Positions 28,614-38,394 of a stretch of DNA of 64,000 nucleotides are shown here, one piece after another. Each line of letters begins with the position of its first letter. Position 1 is the stretch's first letter. Below the pieces are notes generated by a model. It was not told where the DNA came from. It was given only the letters and a program-made list of their open reading frames with translations, and did not search any database. Source of the DNA: Allobacillus salarius (GTDB taxonomy: Bacteria; Bacillota; Bacilli; Bacillales; Alkalibacillaceae); assembly GCF_007559425.1 (NCBI RefSeq), contig NZ_VMHE01000001.1:248001-312000 (forward strand), in the 5' to 3' direction. The translations under genes and the position numbers were made by a program.

Positions 28614-30851
28614 CTATGGTGTAAGCAGGTAAAATGTGCTTTGTCCATTTTTGTAATTCATTTCGACAGAACCGTGGATGTCTGTTCGCCATATACGGAT
28701 ATCTCGCTCCTCCAATCGTTGAATTACCTCTTCAGATGGATGGTTAAAGGAATTATCTTCTCCTACAGATATAAAAGCATCTTTCAATTCCATCTCTACT
28801 TCTGTTATGAGATCTTCACCCGTAGAAGTTTTGCTTCCATGATGAGCAATCTTTAATAAATCAATTGGTGGTAAGTCTGCTTGAAGAATTTGTTTCTCCC
28901 CTTGTTGTTCTACATCACCGGTAAACAACGTTCGATGCCCATCTACTTCTAAAATAAAAACTAATGAATGATCATTTTCACTACCAGCTAATCGTTCTGT
29001 TTCAGGCGCAATTACTTCAATGCTCCCACCTTCAAACCGTAAATGATGGCCTTTCCTTAAAAGAAAGGGTTCATAACGATCGCCAAAATAACGTTGAACG
29101 GTCTCTAAATCTTCTCTTGCTGCAATAAATAATTTTTTTGTATTAAATGTGTCCATGATCTCTTTTCCGCCTGCAACGTGATCGTAATCAAAATGGCTAA
29201 TCAACAAAGCATCGAGCTCAGAAATTCCTTTTGACCATAAAAAAGGTTGAACAATATTCTTCGTATTCCTATTTGGCCGATCCAAATGAGAATAGGCTAC
29301 CTCTTCTCCTGCATCTACCATTAAAACAGCTGACCTGTATGGCAATTCAATGACAAATGAATCGCCTTGCCCGACATCAAGCATTGTAATCCGATACGTA
29401 CTATCCATATATGGGATTGCTTGCTGCACCCACCAACACGCAATTAACATAACTGAAAATACTGCCGCTAATTTCTTCTTACTATCATTCCATAGAGCCA
29501 TTACACTAAGAAAAATGACATAATAAATAACAATCAACACGATTGAAGGTTTTCCAACAATCCATTGAGCAAAAGAAAACTGTTCAAGTCCAATTAATGC
29601 ATTCATCATCGGCTGGTTAATCCATACAAAAACTTTTTCCATGAAAAGTGCAAGCATTGGAGACAAATATTGTAACAACAAAAGAATAATCAATAGTGGT
29701 AACATAAACAAAGTAAAATATGGGACGAACAATAGGTTGAGGAGAAAGGATAAAACATTTGTGTAGTAAAAGTGATAAAACTGAAGTGGCAATAGTGCGA
29801 GTTGGCTAATGAGACTGATTTTTATCGAGATCCAAAACCAGCCATCAGTTGTAATAATCCGCTTCGATAAAATTAAACTGCAAGTCACGAGAAAGGAAAA
29901 CTGAAAAGAGAGCTGATAAAACAGATAGGGATCGATTAACAACGAAGCGATATAAACGATCGATAAAACATCCAGCAAGTTTAATGTTAATTTAAGCTTC
30001 GTAATCAAAATGACCAGTACAGCCATCATGCCTGCACGAATGACTGAAGGCTGACCTCCAGCAAGTAAGATATAAACGGGAATCGTAACGAGCAATACAT
30101 TCATAGCAGCTTCTTTTGAGAGACGGAATCCAAAGTACAACACCGCATACAATAAACTTAATAGTAAACCGACATGCAACCCACTGATTGCAAGCAAATG
30201 TGATAAATTCCAAAATTGAAAACTTTCAATGAGCTGATCATTTAAGCTAGTCCGTTCGCCAAATAGTAGAGCTTTCATCCACGCGGAAGTATTCGGAGAA
30301 AAAATGTCATCGATTCTAATGAGTAATCGATCTCGATAATCATAAAGGGGTGAAACTAATGACGAACCGACACACTCATCAATTGTTGCATCATACACAG
30401 TTCCGCTAATGCCTTGATTACGTAAAAATAAAGCATAATCAAACTGACCGAAATTTGTTGCTTTTTTGACTTGTTCGATGGATAACTCTGCTTTGCATAT
30501 AGCACCTACTTTAATATCAGTCCGCTTATGAGTAGATTGTCGTACAAGAACGTTCTGTCGATCAGCTAGCTCAACTTCAAACTCTGTATAAAACTCTTTT
30601 GAAATTGGGTGACTTTTAATAACAATCGAACCTGTGTATCGATCCGGAATGACACGTTCAGATAATGGGGTTGTAGGCGAGAGATATAAAGAGAGGATAA
30701 AAAGAAGAAGGGATACTCCGAAGAACCATTTATGGTTGAACCAAAAACGGAGAAGTATCAATAACAGTACTCCTAGCAAGCAAAGGCTCACTTCGATTGG
30801 CAAGTATCCCAATGTAAAAACAATTGCGGCTAAATAAAGATTACCTTTCAC
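28614..30851 (-). CDS. comEC: DNA internalization protein ComEC/Rec2
   Basis: ComEC forms the membrane channel for single-stranded DNA in natural transformation. The 745 residues contain N-terminal TM helices, an OB-fold region, the competence domain (LAISGLHVGLLLSLLY near 217) with about seven further helices, and a C-terminal metallo-beta-lactamase domain (MLDVGQGDSFVIELP near 486, SHFDYDHVAGG near 544) that may degrade the non-transported strand. It is the last gene of comEA-comEB-comEC and appears intact. Confidence 0.95.
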   Translation of the reverse strand: MKGNLYLAAIVFTLGYLPIEVSLCLLGVLLLILLRFWFNHKWFFGVSLLLFILSLYLSPTTPLSERVIPDRYTGSIVIKSHPISKEFYTEFEVELADRQNVLVRQSTHKRTDIKVGAICKAELSIEQVKKATNFGQFDYALFLRNQGISGTVYDATIDECVGSSLVSPLYDYRDRLLIRIDDIFSPNTSAWMKALLFGERTSLNDQLIESFQFWNLSHLLAISGLHVGLLLSLLYAVLYFGFRLSKEAAMNVLLVTIPVYILLAGGQPSVIRAGMMAVLVILITKLKLTLNLLDVLSIVYIASLLIDPYLFYQLSFQFSFLVTCSLILSKRIITTDGWFWISIKISLISQLALLPLQFYHFYYTNVLSFLLNLLFVPYFTLFMLPLLIILLLLQYLSPMLALFMEKVFVWINQPMMNALIGLEQFSFAQWIVGKPSIVLIVIYYVIFLSVMALWNDSKKKLAAVFSVMLIACWWVQQAIPYMDSTYRITMLDVGQGDSFVIELPYRSAVLMVDAGEEVAYSHLDRPNRNTKNIVQPFLWSKGISELDALLISHFDYDHVAGGKEIMDTFNTKKLFIAAREDLETVQRYFGDRYEPFLLRKGHHLRFEGGSIEVIAPETERLAGSENDHSLVFILEVDGHRTLFTGDVEQQGEKQILQADLPPIDLLKIAHHGSKTSTGEDLITEVEMELKDAFISVGEDNSFNHPSEEVIQRLEERDIRIWRTDIHGSVEMNYKNGQSTFYLLTP

Positions 30852-30863
30852 ATCGACCTCAAT

Positions 30864-31433
30864 TTATTCGACGTGCATAAATAGGTCATTGATTTGTTCT
30901 CGGTAATGACGTAATTTTTCCTCTTCTACTCCCTGCGCTTCCAACTCTTGAATGAGCTTCGTCATTAAGGTAATTTTTTCTTTTATACCAGTGTCAATAT
31001 GTAAATAATCCAATTCGACTTTCTCATATTCAACACCTGCTGCTTCAAGTAATTCAATCGCATATGGATGGTTCCGATAATCTTCTGCATAATAAATTTT
31101 TCTAATTCCACTTTGAATGATTGTCTTGCAGCAATTCAAACATGGGAAGTGAGTGACGTAAATTTCAGCTCCTTCTGTAGGAACACCGAATTTGGCGCAT
31201 TGCAATATCGCATTAATTTCGGCATGAATTGTGCGGACACAATGACCTTCAACGACTTTACATCCAACCTCAATACAGTGATCTCCTCCAGACACGCTTC
31301 CATTGTATCCTCCTGCGATGACTCGTTTTTCACGTACGATTGTCGCACCTACCGATAATCGCTCACACGTACTACGTAAAGCTAATAAATGACTTTGCGA
31401 CATGAAGTATTGATCCCAAGAAATTCGCTCCAT
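30864..31433 (-). CDS. comEB: ComEB, dCMP deaminase family protein
   Basis: The 189-residue protein has the cytidine/deoxycytidylate deaminase zinc motifs: HAEINAILQ near 70 (HAE) and PCLNCCKTI near 98 (PCxxC). dCMP deaminase makes dUMP for thymidylate synthesis. ComEB is not required for transformation in B. subtilis although it lies in the comE operon. GGAGGAACGTAACC precedes the ATG. With cdd missing near era, this is the only pyrimidine deaminase in the window. Confidence 0.94.
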   Translation of the reverse strand: MERISWDQYFMSQSHLLALRSTCERLSVGATIVREKRVIAGGYNGSVSGGDHCIEVGCKVVEGHCVRTIHAEINAILQCAKFGVPTEGAEIYVTHFPCLNCCKTIIQSGIRKIYYAEDYRNHPYAIELLEAAGVEYEKVELDYLHIDTGIKEKITLMTKLIQELEAQGVEEEKLRHYREQINDLFMHVE

Positions 31434-31495
31434 TGGTTACGTTCCTCCTAAACACTTAAAAGTATTTTATTTCCCTTTAGTATATCACGTCAGCA

Positions 31496-32095
31496 TTATG
31501 GGACAATGACCATATCTCTAAATCGTTCAAGTGTTTTTTCTCCAATTCCTGATATTTGTAATAAATCTTCAACGGTCTTGAATTTGCCATTTGTTTCACG
31601 ATATTCAATAATACTCTTCGCTTTTTGTTCACCGATACCCGGTAATGTCATGATTTCATTTAACTCAGCAGTATTAATCCTCACTTTCCCTTCTTCTGAC
31701 GCTACGTGGTGAGAAGAATAAGTGCTTTCTACTTCTTCTCCTTTCATAGGTACGAAAATAACCATTTCATCGTGAACTAATGCAGCCATATTGACCATAA
31801 GCTCATCGGCATCCTCTACAAAACCACCTGCTAGGTGAATCGCATCCTTGACACGGTCGCCTTCCTTTAATTGATATACACCTGGCTTTTGGACCATTCC
31901 TTTAATATCCACCCAAAGTATTGCGGATTCAACTGTTTCTTCCGTTGGCTCAACAATCTCATCGACGGCTTCTACAGGCTCTTCTACTATAACTGAAGTA
32001 GCTTCCTGGTTTTGTTGGAAAAAGAATAGCGCAATGATTAATAGTAAAAAGATCAATACATAAATCAACCATTTTTTTTGAATAATCATGTTCAA
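31496..32095 (-). CDS. comEA: Competence DNA receptor ComEA
   Basis: ComEA is the membrane-anchored double-stranded DNA receptor. The 199 residues have an N-terminal TM helix (about 9–27), an acidic linker, a SLBB domain (VDIKGMVQKPGVYQLKEGDR) and a C-terminal helix-hairpin-helix pair (LNEIMTLPGIGEQKAKSII, LLQISGIGEKTLERF). It is divergent from comER with only 49 bp between the starts. Confidence 0.95.
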   Translation of the reverse strand: MNMIIQKKWLIYVLIFLLLIIALFFFQQNQEATSVIVEEPVEAVDEIVEPTEETVESAILWVDIKGMVQKPGVYQLKEGDRVKDAIHLAGGFVEDADELMVNMAALVHDEMVIFVPMKGEEVESTYSSHHVASEEGKVRINTAELNEIMTLPGIGEQKAKSIIEYRETNGKFKTVEDLLQISGIGEKTLERFRDMVIVP

Positions 32096-32144
32096 AACCT
32101 TCTTTCATATATTAATTTAGGGATACCTTTAAGGAGGTTATGAA

Positions 32145-32987
32145 ATGAATTGGGGAATTATCGGAACAGGCAATATGGGGAAAGTTCTCTTGCATTCATT
32201 GACTACTAGTCATGCTGTGGAGGAAGAGAACCTTTACCTATATAATCGTACATTGATGAAGGCATATGAGTTGTTAAATCAATATCCAAATGTCCATGTC
32301 GAACGAAGCTTAACGAACATGGCCAATAAATGTGATGTGCTACTGCTGTGTGCTAAACCGAAAGAAATCTTAGAGATTTCAAAAAAACTTCAGCCTCACA
32401 TTAAAAAAGAACAATTGGTTATATCCATTACGAGTTCGATCTCAACTGACCACTTAGACCAAATTCTTCCGTGCAAAACAGCACGTATGATTCCAAGTAT
32501 CACAAACCAATCGTTAACGGGAGCCACACTACTTACGTTCGGCAAACGAACGAATACAATGGATCAACAAATGATTAAGCAAACGTGTAAACTATTCTCA
32601 AATCCTGTTGAAGTCAATGATGACAATGTCCGCGCCGCTTCTGATATCGTCTCCTGTGGTCCGGCTTTTTTAAGTTATGTGTTAGAAGATATGATTCAGT
32701 CCGTCGAACAGGAAACATCACTCAAAAGAGAAGAAGCTGTAAATTTTGTAGAAACGATGGTGATTGGATTTGGTCGTTTATTAGAGGAAAGACATTTTTC
32801 TCTTGAAACATTGCGTGAAAAAGTAATGGTTAAAGGTGGAATTACCGGAGTAGGCATGGAAGCGTTAGAAAAGGAGATACACAACAGTTTCAATCAAGTA
32901 TTTAAAAACACACATCAAAAATTTTCTGCAGAAAAAGAAATGGTGGAGGCATTGACTCTCGAGGCGAAAATGAACTTTAGTGGATAA
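32145..32987 (+). CDS. comER: ComER, pyrroline-5-carboxylate reductase-like protein
   Basis: The 280-residue protein belongs to the ProC family: MNWGIIGTGNMGKVLLHSL gives the Rossmann GxGxMG motif, LLCAKPKE near 65 is the VKP-type block, and the C-terminal helical domain has KGGITGVGMEAL near 229. B. subtilis comER is transcribed against the comE operon and is not needed for competence; in related bacilli it has been linked to sporulation and biofilm. Whether it makes proline is uncertain. Confidence 0.92.
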   Translation: MNWGIIGTGNMGKVLLHSLTTSHAVEEENLYLYNRTLMKAYELLNQYPNVHVERSLTNMANKCDVLLLCAKPKEILEISKKLQPHIKKEQLVISITSSISTDHLDQILPCKTARMIPSITNQSLTGATLLTFGKRTNTMDQQMIKQTCKLFSNPVEVNDDNVRAASDIVSCGPAFLSYVLEDMIQSVEQETSLKREEAVNFVETMVIGFGRLLEERHFSLETLREKVMVKGGITGVGMEALEKEIHNSFNQVFKNTHQKFSAEKEMVEALTLEAKMNFSG

Positions 32988-33008
32988 TTCTATTGTAATC
33001 AAGACAAA

Positions 33009-33040
33009 GAAAAAAGCAACAAATTTATGTTGCTTTTTTT
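33009..33040. terminator. Bidirectional terminator between comER and yqeM
   Basis: AAAAAAGCAACA and TGTTGCTTTTTT, a perfect stem with a 6-nt loop and T-runs both ways. Confidence 0.95.
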
Positions 33041-33042
33041 CA

Positions 33043-33771
33043 CTATGCTTCACAAACAAAAAACAAGCGGTCGCCTTCTTCACTTTCTTCAAAAAAGTTG
33101 AAATCGGCATAAACACGAACTTTCGAAAAGCCCGCTTGTTCAAGCCATTGTTTATATTGATGAACTAAAAAAGTCCGTTGAGTATGCTCCTCATCAAATC
33201 GTTTATACCGTCCGTCATTTTCTGCTACGAAAAACGTGAGGTCGTAATGGACCTCCCCTTTTTCTTGACCTGGTAGGCAAAACCATACGTAACTTAGTTC
33301 ATCAGTGATATACGAATAGATTTCATCTGTGATCAATTGGTTCATATGCTCAATGCTATGAACATCAAAAAGAAAAGTCCCACCTGGCTTCAAGTGTCTT
33401 CTGATTCGTTGAAAAGATTCCTTCACTTTTTCTTGTTCAGTTATATAATTTAGGACATCTAAAAAGCTGACAATGACATCAAACTGTTCATCGAGTGATA
33501 ATTGAACTAAATTTGCTTGCTCAAATATAACGGAACTAGTCTGTTGCTTTTTATTTTTTGCTTGCTCGATCATTTCTGCGGATAAATCGATACCGACGAC
33601 TTTTCGAGCGGTTGCCTCCAAGCGAAATGACATCTCACCAGTTCCACAGCCAAGGTCTAATACCGATGGATTAGAATGCTTTTTCGTGAAAGTTTCATAA
33701 AAATCAACCCATTGGTGATACGGTACCTCAGCCATGAAGTAATCATAAATTTTTGCCATTTGATCGTACAT
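33043..33771 (-). CDS. yqeM: Class I SAM-dependent methyltransferase (YqeM type)
   Basis: The 242-residue protein has motif I VLDLGCGTGEMSFRL near residue 38, GIDLSAEMIEQA near 59 and VIVSFLDVLNYI near 98. The substrate is unknown. It is the last gene of the yqeG-yqeH-aroE-yhbY-nadD-yqeK-rsfS-yqeM series, just before a strong terminator. Confidence 0.93.
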   Translation of the reverse strand: MYDQMAKIYDYFMAEVPYHQWVDFYETFTKKHSNPSVLDLGCGTGEMSFRLEATARKVVGIDLSAEMIEQAKNKKQQTSSVIFEQANLVQLSLDEQFDVIVSFLDVLNYITEQEKVKESFQRIRRHLKPGGTFLFDVHSIEHMNQLITDEIYSYITDELSYVWFCLPGQEKGEVHYDLTFFVAENDGRYKRFDEEHTQRTFLVHQYKQWLEQAGFSKVRVYADFNFFEESEEGDRLFFVCEA

Positions 33772-33788
33772 GAAGATTGCGCCCTTTC

Positions 33789-34133
33789 TTAAATAGGCAA
33801 GTCAACTTTTGATGCATCGCCCCACAATTTTTCCAAGTTATAATATGCTCTTTCTTCTTTATGGAAAATATGGACAACGACATCTTCTAAATCAACAAGC
33901 ACCCATCTTGCTTGGTCTTTTCCTTCAATTCTTTTCACTTCTTTACCTTGTTCTTCTACCGCATCTTTAATGGACTTGCTAATGGCATCCACTTGACGCT
34001 CAGTGTTTCCAGAACAAATTAAAAAGTAATCAGCGATTAAAGATACTTCTTTCATATCGAGTGCGACAATCTCTTGTCCGCTTTTATCGTCACATGCCTT
34101 TGCAGCAATTTCAAGTAGTTGTTTACTGTCCAA
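33789..34133 (-). CDS. rsfS: Ribosomal silencing factor RsfS
   Basis: RsfS binds L14 of the 50S subunit and blocks subunit joining when nutrients run out. The 114-residue alpha/beta protein has VALDMKEVSLIADYFLICSG near 22 and ARWVLVDLEDVVVHIFHKE near 75, typical of the Iojap family. Normal length; 11 bp after yqeK. Confidence 0.96.
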   Translation of the reverse strand: MDSKQLLEIAAKACDDKSGQEIVALDMKEVSLIADYFLICSGNTERQVDAISKSIKDAVEEQGKEVKRIEGKDQARWVLVDLEDVVVHIFHKEERAYYNLEKLWGDASKVDLPI

Positions 34134-34144
34134 ATAAAACCCTC

Positions 34145-34705
34145 CTAATTTTTTGTTAATTCATTATATGCATGAAATGTATCAGGGTAAATCAATTGAT
34201 GTTTACTCATTAGAAAACGAATCGTTTCCTGAAGCGTATATCGACAAGCTTCATTCAAGTTTTGAGTAGCTAATTCCCGTGATTTGTAGACGGCTGGAAA
34301 GTCTCTTCCTGGTTCAATATAATCTGCTAGGAAAACAATTTTTTCTTCAAGGGACATCCCCGCGCGCCCTGTCGTATGGTAACGAATTGCGTTAAGAATA
34401 TTATTATCTTTTATATTAAATTTACGTTGAATGAGTTCAGCGCCGGCTGGACCGTGTAAAAGTTCATCATTAAACATCAATAAATCTTTAGGTAGATGAA
34501 CTGATGACTCAATGATTTTACTGAGACGAGTTTTTTCAAATTCTTTTGCGTAATCATGCAGTGCAGCCGCAATCCCGACGTGTTCTTCGTTGGCGTTATA
34601 CAGTTTAGCTAAGTGCAATGCCTCTTCAGTTACTCGCTCAACATGTGCTTGCCGTTTGTTGCTTAATACCTTTTTTGATTCCGCTAAGGCCAATTCAACG
34701 TTCAT
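34145..34705 (-). CDS. yqeK: HD-domain nucleotide hydrolase YqeK (Ap4A hydrolase family)
   Basis: The 186-residue HD protein has H20, the HD pair in ALHDYAKEF near 48–53, and HGPAGAELIQ near 83. YqeK-type enzymes split diadenosine tetraphosphate symmetrically to ADP, a biochemical finding in Gram-positives. The start overlaps the nadD stop by 11 bp, suggesting coupling. ADYIEPGRDFP near 127 is also conserved. Confidence 0.94.
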   Translation of the reverse strand: MNVELALAESKKVLSNKRQAHVERVTEEALHLAKLYNANEEHVGIAAALHDYAKEFEKTRLSKIIESSVHLPKDLLMFNDELLHGPAGAELIQRKFNIKDNNILNAIRYHTTGRAGMSLEEKIVFLADYIEPGRDFPAVYKSRELATQNLNEACRYTLQETIRFLMSKHQLIYPDTFHAYNELTKN

Positions 34706-35255
34706 AAAGATGATTCTCCCTTATATACCGTTCTACATTTTCTTGCAAACCTTCAACCGGTTCATTTCTTTGTAGTCCTTCTCGAATGCTTGTCGAAGAG
34801 TAAGGTAAATCAGGTATCTCAACCATCCGTATTTGCGCTGGAATGTTGTACGAATAACCCTCTCTTCTTACCCCAACAAATTGAACTAAATCTTTTAATT
34901 CTTCGATTTTGTACCAATTAGGTAAGTATGCAATTTGATCTCCACCGATAATAAAATAAAACTGTACTTCAGGGTGAAGTTTTCGTAGTGCTTTGACTGT
35001 ATCAATCGTGTAAGAACGGCCTTCTCGTTCAAATTCAATCGTTGAAATGTGAAGGCCTTCCTCACCATCAATCATTCGTTCTAACATTCGTAATCGGTCA
35101 TTCGGTGATGCTGTTGCATTGTCCTTGTGAGGCGGTTCATAGGTCGGGATAAACCAAACTTCATCCAAGTCAAGTTTTTCTCTTACTGTTTTTCCGATTT
35201 CAAAATGTCCCAAATGTGGCGGATCAAACGTGCCACCAAACAATCCTACTTTCAT
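34695..35255 (-). CDS. nadD: Nicotinate-nucleotide adenylyltransferase
   Basis: NadD makes deamido-NAD from NaMN and ATP in NAD synthesis. The 186-residue nucleotidyltransferase shows GLFGGTFDPPHLGH near residue 4 (the (H/T)xGH motif) and the C-terminal SSTSIRE (ISSTxxR) motif near 158. Standard length. Confidence 0.97.
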   Translation of the reverse strand: MKVGLFGGTFDPPHLGHFEIGKTVREKLDLDEVWFIPTYEPPHKDNATASPNDRLRMLERMIDGEEGLHISTIEFEREGRSYTIDTVKALRKLHPEVQFYFIIGGDQIAYLPNWYKIEELKDLVQFVGVRREGYSYNIPAQIRMVEIPDLPYSSTSIREGLQRNEPVEGLQENVERYIRENHLYER

Positions 35256-35301
35256 GAAATCACCTTTTTACACCGACATAAATATTAGTTGAGCCTTCGC
35301 A

Positions 35302-35592
35302 TTATGGTAATTGAATCTGTTTATTTTCTTCAGAAGGCTTGTATAAAATAACGATATTCCCAATCAGTTGTACTAATTCAGACTCTGTTCCTTGGACAAT
35401 TTGTTGGGCAATCTCTTTTTTGTCCTCAAAAACATTTTGCAAAATATTAACTTTAATCAATTCTCTTTTTTCAAGTACATCATTTAATTGTGCAATCATA
35501 TTTTCATTGACGCCTTGCTTGCCAACTTGAAAAATTGGCGATAAATGATGTGCTTCTTTACGCAAAAAACGTTTTTGTTTTCCTGTTAACAT
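35302..35592 (-). CDS. yhbY: YhbY family RNA-binding protein (YqeI)
   Basis: The 96-residue CRM-domain protein begins MLTGKQKRFLRKEAHHLSPI, with FQVGKQGVNENM (GKxG RNA-binding loop) near 22. YhbY binds pre-50S particles in E. coli and is a ribosome-assembly factor. It lies 4 bp after aroE in the operon. Confidence 0.94.
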   Translation of the reverse strand: MLTGKQKRFLRKEAHHLSPIFQVGKQGVNENMIAQLNDVLEKRELIKVNILQNVFEDKKEIAQQIVQGTESELVQLIGNIVILYKPSEENKQIQLP

Positions 35593-35596
35593 TCGA

Positions 35597-36409
35597 TCAC
35601 TCCTTCAGCGATTCCAGCAGTTTTTCGGTCGGTCGATGTCCTGTCCAAATTTCAAAAGATTTAGCCGCTTGATAAATCAACATATCTATCCCAAACAGTA
35701 CGTGGACACCATGCTCACTTGCTTGCTTAAGGAACTTCGTCCATTTCGGCTGATAGATAATATCACTGACAATAGCTGTTGGTTTAACACGATCCAACCG
35801 GATGACTTGTCCATCAATATTCGGTTGCATTCCAGCAGTTGTCGTTTGAATAATCAAATCATACGCTTCCAGATGCCGTTCAGCTTCTGCCAGACTATAT
35901 ACGTGACCATTTTTTAGTTTCCTGGCCAGTTCAAATGCTCGATCTTCGGTTCGATTCGCTATATTAATGGTTGTATTTTCTATTTCATTCAGAGCAAGAG
36001 CGATCCCTTTAGCTGCTCCTCCTGCCCCGATGATCAAAATCTCTTTATTTGTATGGTCAAAAAAATCGGGTTTAAATTGCCTTAACGCTTCCATATAGCC
36101 TATTCCATCTGTATTGTAACCAACAAGCTCGCCATTCATCAATTTCACAGTATTCACGGCGTTCATTTCTTTTGCAAAAAAATCTAATCGATCTAAATGT
36201 GGAATAATGGCTTCTTTATAAGGTACGGTTACATTAAACCCTAATATTCCATCTTGCTTAGCTCGTTCTGTAAAAGCACCTAATTCATCGTGCGTTAACT
36301 CATACAATTTGTATACGCCTTTCACACCAAGCTCTTTCAAAAACTGTTCATGAAGTTCGGGTGATTTTGAATGTTTTATTGGATTTCCAATCAACCCTAG
36401 ACGATACAT
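35597..36409 (-). CDS. aroE: Shikimate dehydrogenase
   Basis: AroE reduces 3-dehydroshikimate with NADPH in aromatic amino acid synthesis. The 270 residues show IGNPIKHSKSPELH near 7, the catalytic Lys in NVTVPYKEAI near 64 and NADP-binding IIGAGGAAKGIAL near 128. ATG 36409 with AAAAGGA about 8 nt upstream fits the family start; the open frame further upstream runs into yqeH. Confidence 0.96.
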   Translation of the reverse strand: MYRLGLIGNPIKHSKSPELHEQFLKELGVKGVYKLYELTHDELGAFTERAKQDGILGFNVTVPYKEAIIPHLDRLDFFAKEMNAVNTVKLMNGELVGYNTDGIGYMEALRQFKPDFFDHTNKEILIIGAGGAAKGIALALNEIENTTINIANRTEDRAFELARKLKNGHVYSLAEAERHLEAYDLIIQTTTAGMQPNIDGQVIRLDRVKPTAIVSDIIYQPKWTKFLKQASEHGVHVLFGIDMLIYQAAKSFEIWTGHRPTEKLLESLKE

Positions 36410-36422
36410 AAGATCATTCCTT

Positions 36423-37529
36423 TTAGATGATTGCTTCACGTATTATAACATTTACGCCTTCAGGTGCATATGCGTCTATTGTGATCTTACCGGGTGGTAT
36501 GGTAATCCATCCAAGTCCCGAAATGACAACATCCATTTTCTTTTCGTGAACATGGAAGGTTTTTCGTTTCAAAGCTGGCCAATTCTCTAATGTTTCTTCA
36601 CTCGGTGGAGATAACATTTCACCTAGGTGATTTTCATATAATTCTTCTGCTTTTTCGGTCTTCGTTCGATGAATGAACAATCGGTTTGAGAAATAACAAA
36701 TATAGCCATATTTATCATCTGCTTCAGAAATGTCCACTCGAACCATGCCACCGACAAATAATGTTTGTCCATCATTCAATTGAAAAACTCTCGGTTTTAC
36801 TTCTTTTTTTGGTGTGATCAACTTCAAGTCTTTCGCAGACATGAGATGGGCTATTTGGTGTTCATTAATAATTCCTGGTGTATCAATCAAACTTGATTGT
36901 TCATCTAATGGGATTTCGATGAATCCAAGCGTTGTACCAGGGAAATAAGAAGTCGTTATAACATCTTTTTCACCGACCGACTGATGAATTAAATGGTTGA
37001 TGAAAGTCGATTTACCGACGTTTGTACATCCGACAACGTAGACATCTTTTCCTTGTCTAAGTTGGTCAAGTTGTACAGACGCCTCATCAATTCCTGTTCC
37101 TTTAACAGAACTGACCAAAAATACATCTTCGACTATTAATCCATACTCTTTAGCAACATTGCGCAACCAAAGTTTAACCTTGTTCAAATTTGTCGACTTC
37201 GGCAACAGATCAACTTTATTACCGACTAAAACGATGGGATTGTTCCCAACAAAGCGCTTTAAACCCGGAATGAAGCTTCCGTGAACATCGAATAAATCAA
37301 CAATGTTAACGACCACTGCATCTTGGTCACTAATATCATGAAGCATTTGGAGAAAGTCATCTGCATGCATATTCACATCTTGAACTTCATTATAATTTTT
37401 TAACCGAAAGCAACGCTGGCAAATCAATTGCTCTTGATTCAACGCAGATTCTGGTACATAACCAGGTTCTTGCTTATTTTCTGTCTGAATGGGTGCTCCA
37501 CAACCTTGACAGTACAGTTGCTCATTCAT
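36423..37529 (-). CDS. yqeH: Circularly permuted GTPase YqeH
   Basis: YqeH is a 30S assembly GTPase. The 368 residues start with a zinc finger (CQGCG and CQRC, residues 8–43). The G motifs follow in permuted order: G4 NKVDLLP near 104, then G1 GCTNVGKST near 168, then G3 DTPG near 217. A C-terminal RNA-binding region follows. It lies 1 bp after yqeG. Confidence 0.96.
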   Translation of the reverse strand: MNEQLYCQGCGAPIQTENKQEPGYVPESALNQEQLICQRCFRLKNYNEVQDVNMHADDFLQMLHDISDQDAVVVNIVDLFDVHGSFIPGLKRFVGNNPIVLVGNKVDLLPKSTNLNKVKLWLRNVAKEYGLIVEDVFLVSSVKGTGIDEASVQLDQLRQGKDVYVVGCTNVGKSTFINHLIHQSVGEKDVITTSYFPGTTLGFIEIPLDEQSSLIDTPGIINEHQIAHLMSAKDLKLITPKKEVKPRVFQLNDGQTLFVGGMVRVDISEADDKYGYICYFSNRLFIHRTKTEKAEELYENHLGEMLSPPSEETLENWPALKRKTFHVHEKKMDVVISGLGWITIPPGKITIDAYAPEGVNVIIREAII

Positions 37530-37530
37530 A

Positions 37531-38046
37531 TTAATCCTCCCAATTCAACTTACCTTTTCGTTTAAAATAATTCATGATTCTTCTTTCAATCATTCGATTA
37601 AATTTTGTAAAGAATCCATCAGATTCAACAACGGGTATAACAAGTATTGTATAAAGGCCCGCACGATTCCCTCCGAGAACATCTGTCAATAATTGATCGC
37701 CGATGACTACAATCTCTTCTTTTGGAAGATTCATCGTTTTTCTTGCCTGTCTAAAAGCTTTTTGTGTAGGCTTTTTAGCATTATGAATAAAGGGAATATC
37801 TAAAGGGGTTGAAAACATTCCTACTCGATCTTCATTGTTATTAGAAATGATCGTTACTTGGAGACCGGCCTCTTTTAATGACTCGAACCACTCGATAATT
37901 TCCGGAGTGGCTTCAGGCTGATCCCAAGCAACCAACGTATTGTCTAAATCAGTAATAACCCCTTTTATTCCTCGCTCTTTTAAATAAGCAGGTGTTATCT
38001 CGAATACGTCTTTAACTTGATCACTTGGCAAAAATTCTGAAAGCAT
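37531..38046 (-). CDS. yqeG: HAD superfamily (subfamily IIIA) phosphatase YqeG
   Basis: The 171-residue protein has the HAD nucleophile motif TDLDNTLVAWD near residue 35, TIISNNNEDR near 75 (motif II) and VIGDQLLTDVLGGNRAG near 118 (motif IV). The family includes phosphatidylglycerophosphatase-like enzymes in other lineages; the Bacillus substrate is unknown. It is first in its operon, and a MITE-like repeat starts 75 bp upstream. Confidence 0.93.
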   Translation of the reverse strand: MLSEFLPSDQVKDVFEITPAYLKERGIKGVITDLDNTLVAWDQPEATPEIIEWFESLKEAGLQVTIISNNNEDRVGMFSTPLDIPFIHNAKKPTQKAFRQARKTMNLPKEEIVVIGDQLLTDVLGGNRAGLYTILVIPVVESDGFFTKFNRMIERRIMNYFKRKGKLNWED

Positions 38047-38122
38047 ACTTACACCTCACCTAGATTCGCTAGTATTCATCATAAAGGAACCTATCACAAT
38101 TGAAAAGCGTTTTTAATGGATA

Positions 38123-38394
38123 GCTTTGTTAAAGCCCGTTGTTGATATTGTGATCCGCTATCGGTAGACGCTTTTACCCACAGGGCATAAGGCGACATCT
38201 GCGATAAACCGCAGTGTCTTCTATACCGCGGGCACGGCTCGAGCTTTTCCGACGCCATGGACGGCTAGTGTCAACGTTGGCCACAGGACGTGGCCGGTCT
38301 TAGTTGACCCGCAGGAGTCGCCACCTTCGCTTCTCACAATTCAACAACTCAGTACTTCATCATTAGAAAATCAACACTGAGCTTTAACAAAGCC
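38123..38394. mobile_element. MITE-like dispersed repeat, copy 1
   Basis: About 270 bp with imperfect terminal inverted repeats of roughly 26 bp: the left end reads GCTTTGTTAAAGCCCGTTGT and the right end in reverse GCTTTGTTAAAGCTCAGTGT, both continuing TTGAT. The flanks TAATGGATA (38114–38122) and TAATGTATA (38395–38403) look like a 9-bp target duplication with one mismatch. The interior is much more GC-rich than the surroundings and holds nested palindromes (GTCAAC…GTTGAC, GGCCAC…GTGGCC). It has no coding capacity. A relative lies upstream of alaS. Confidence 0.8.
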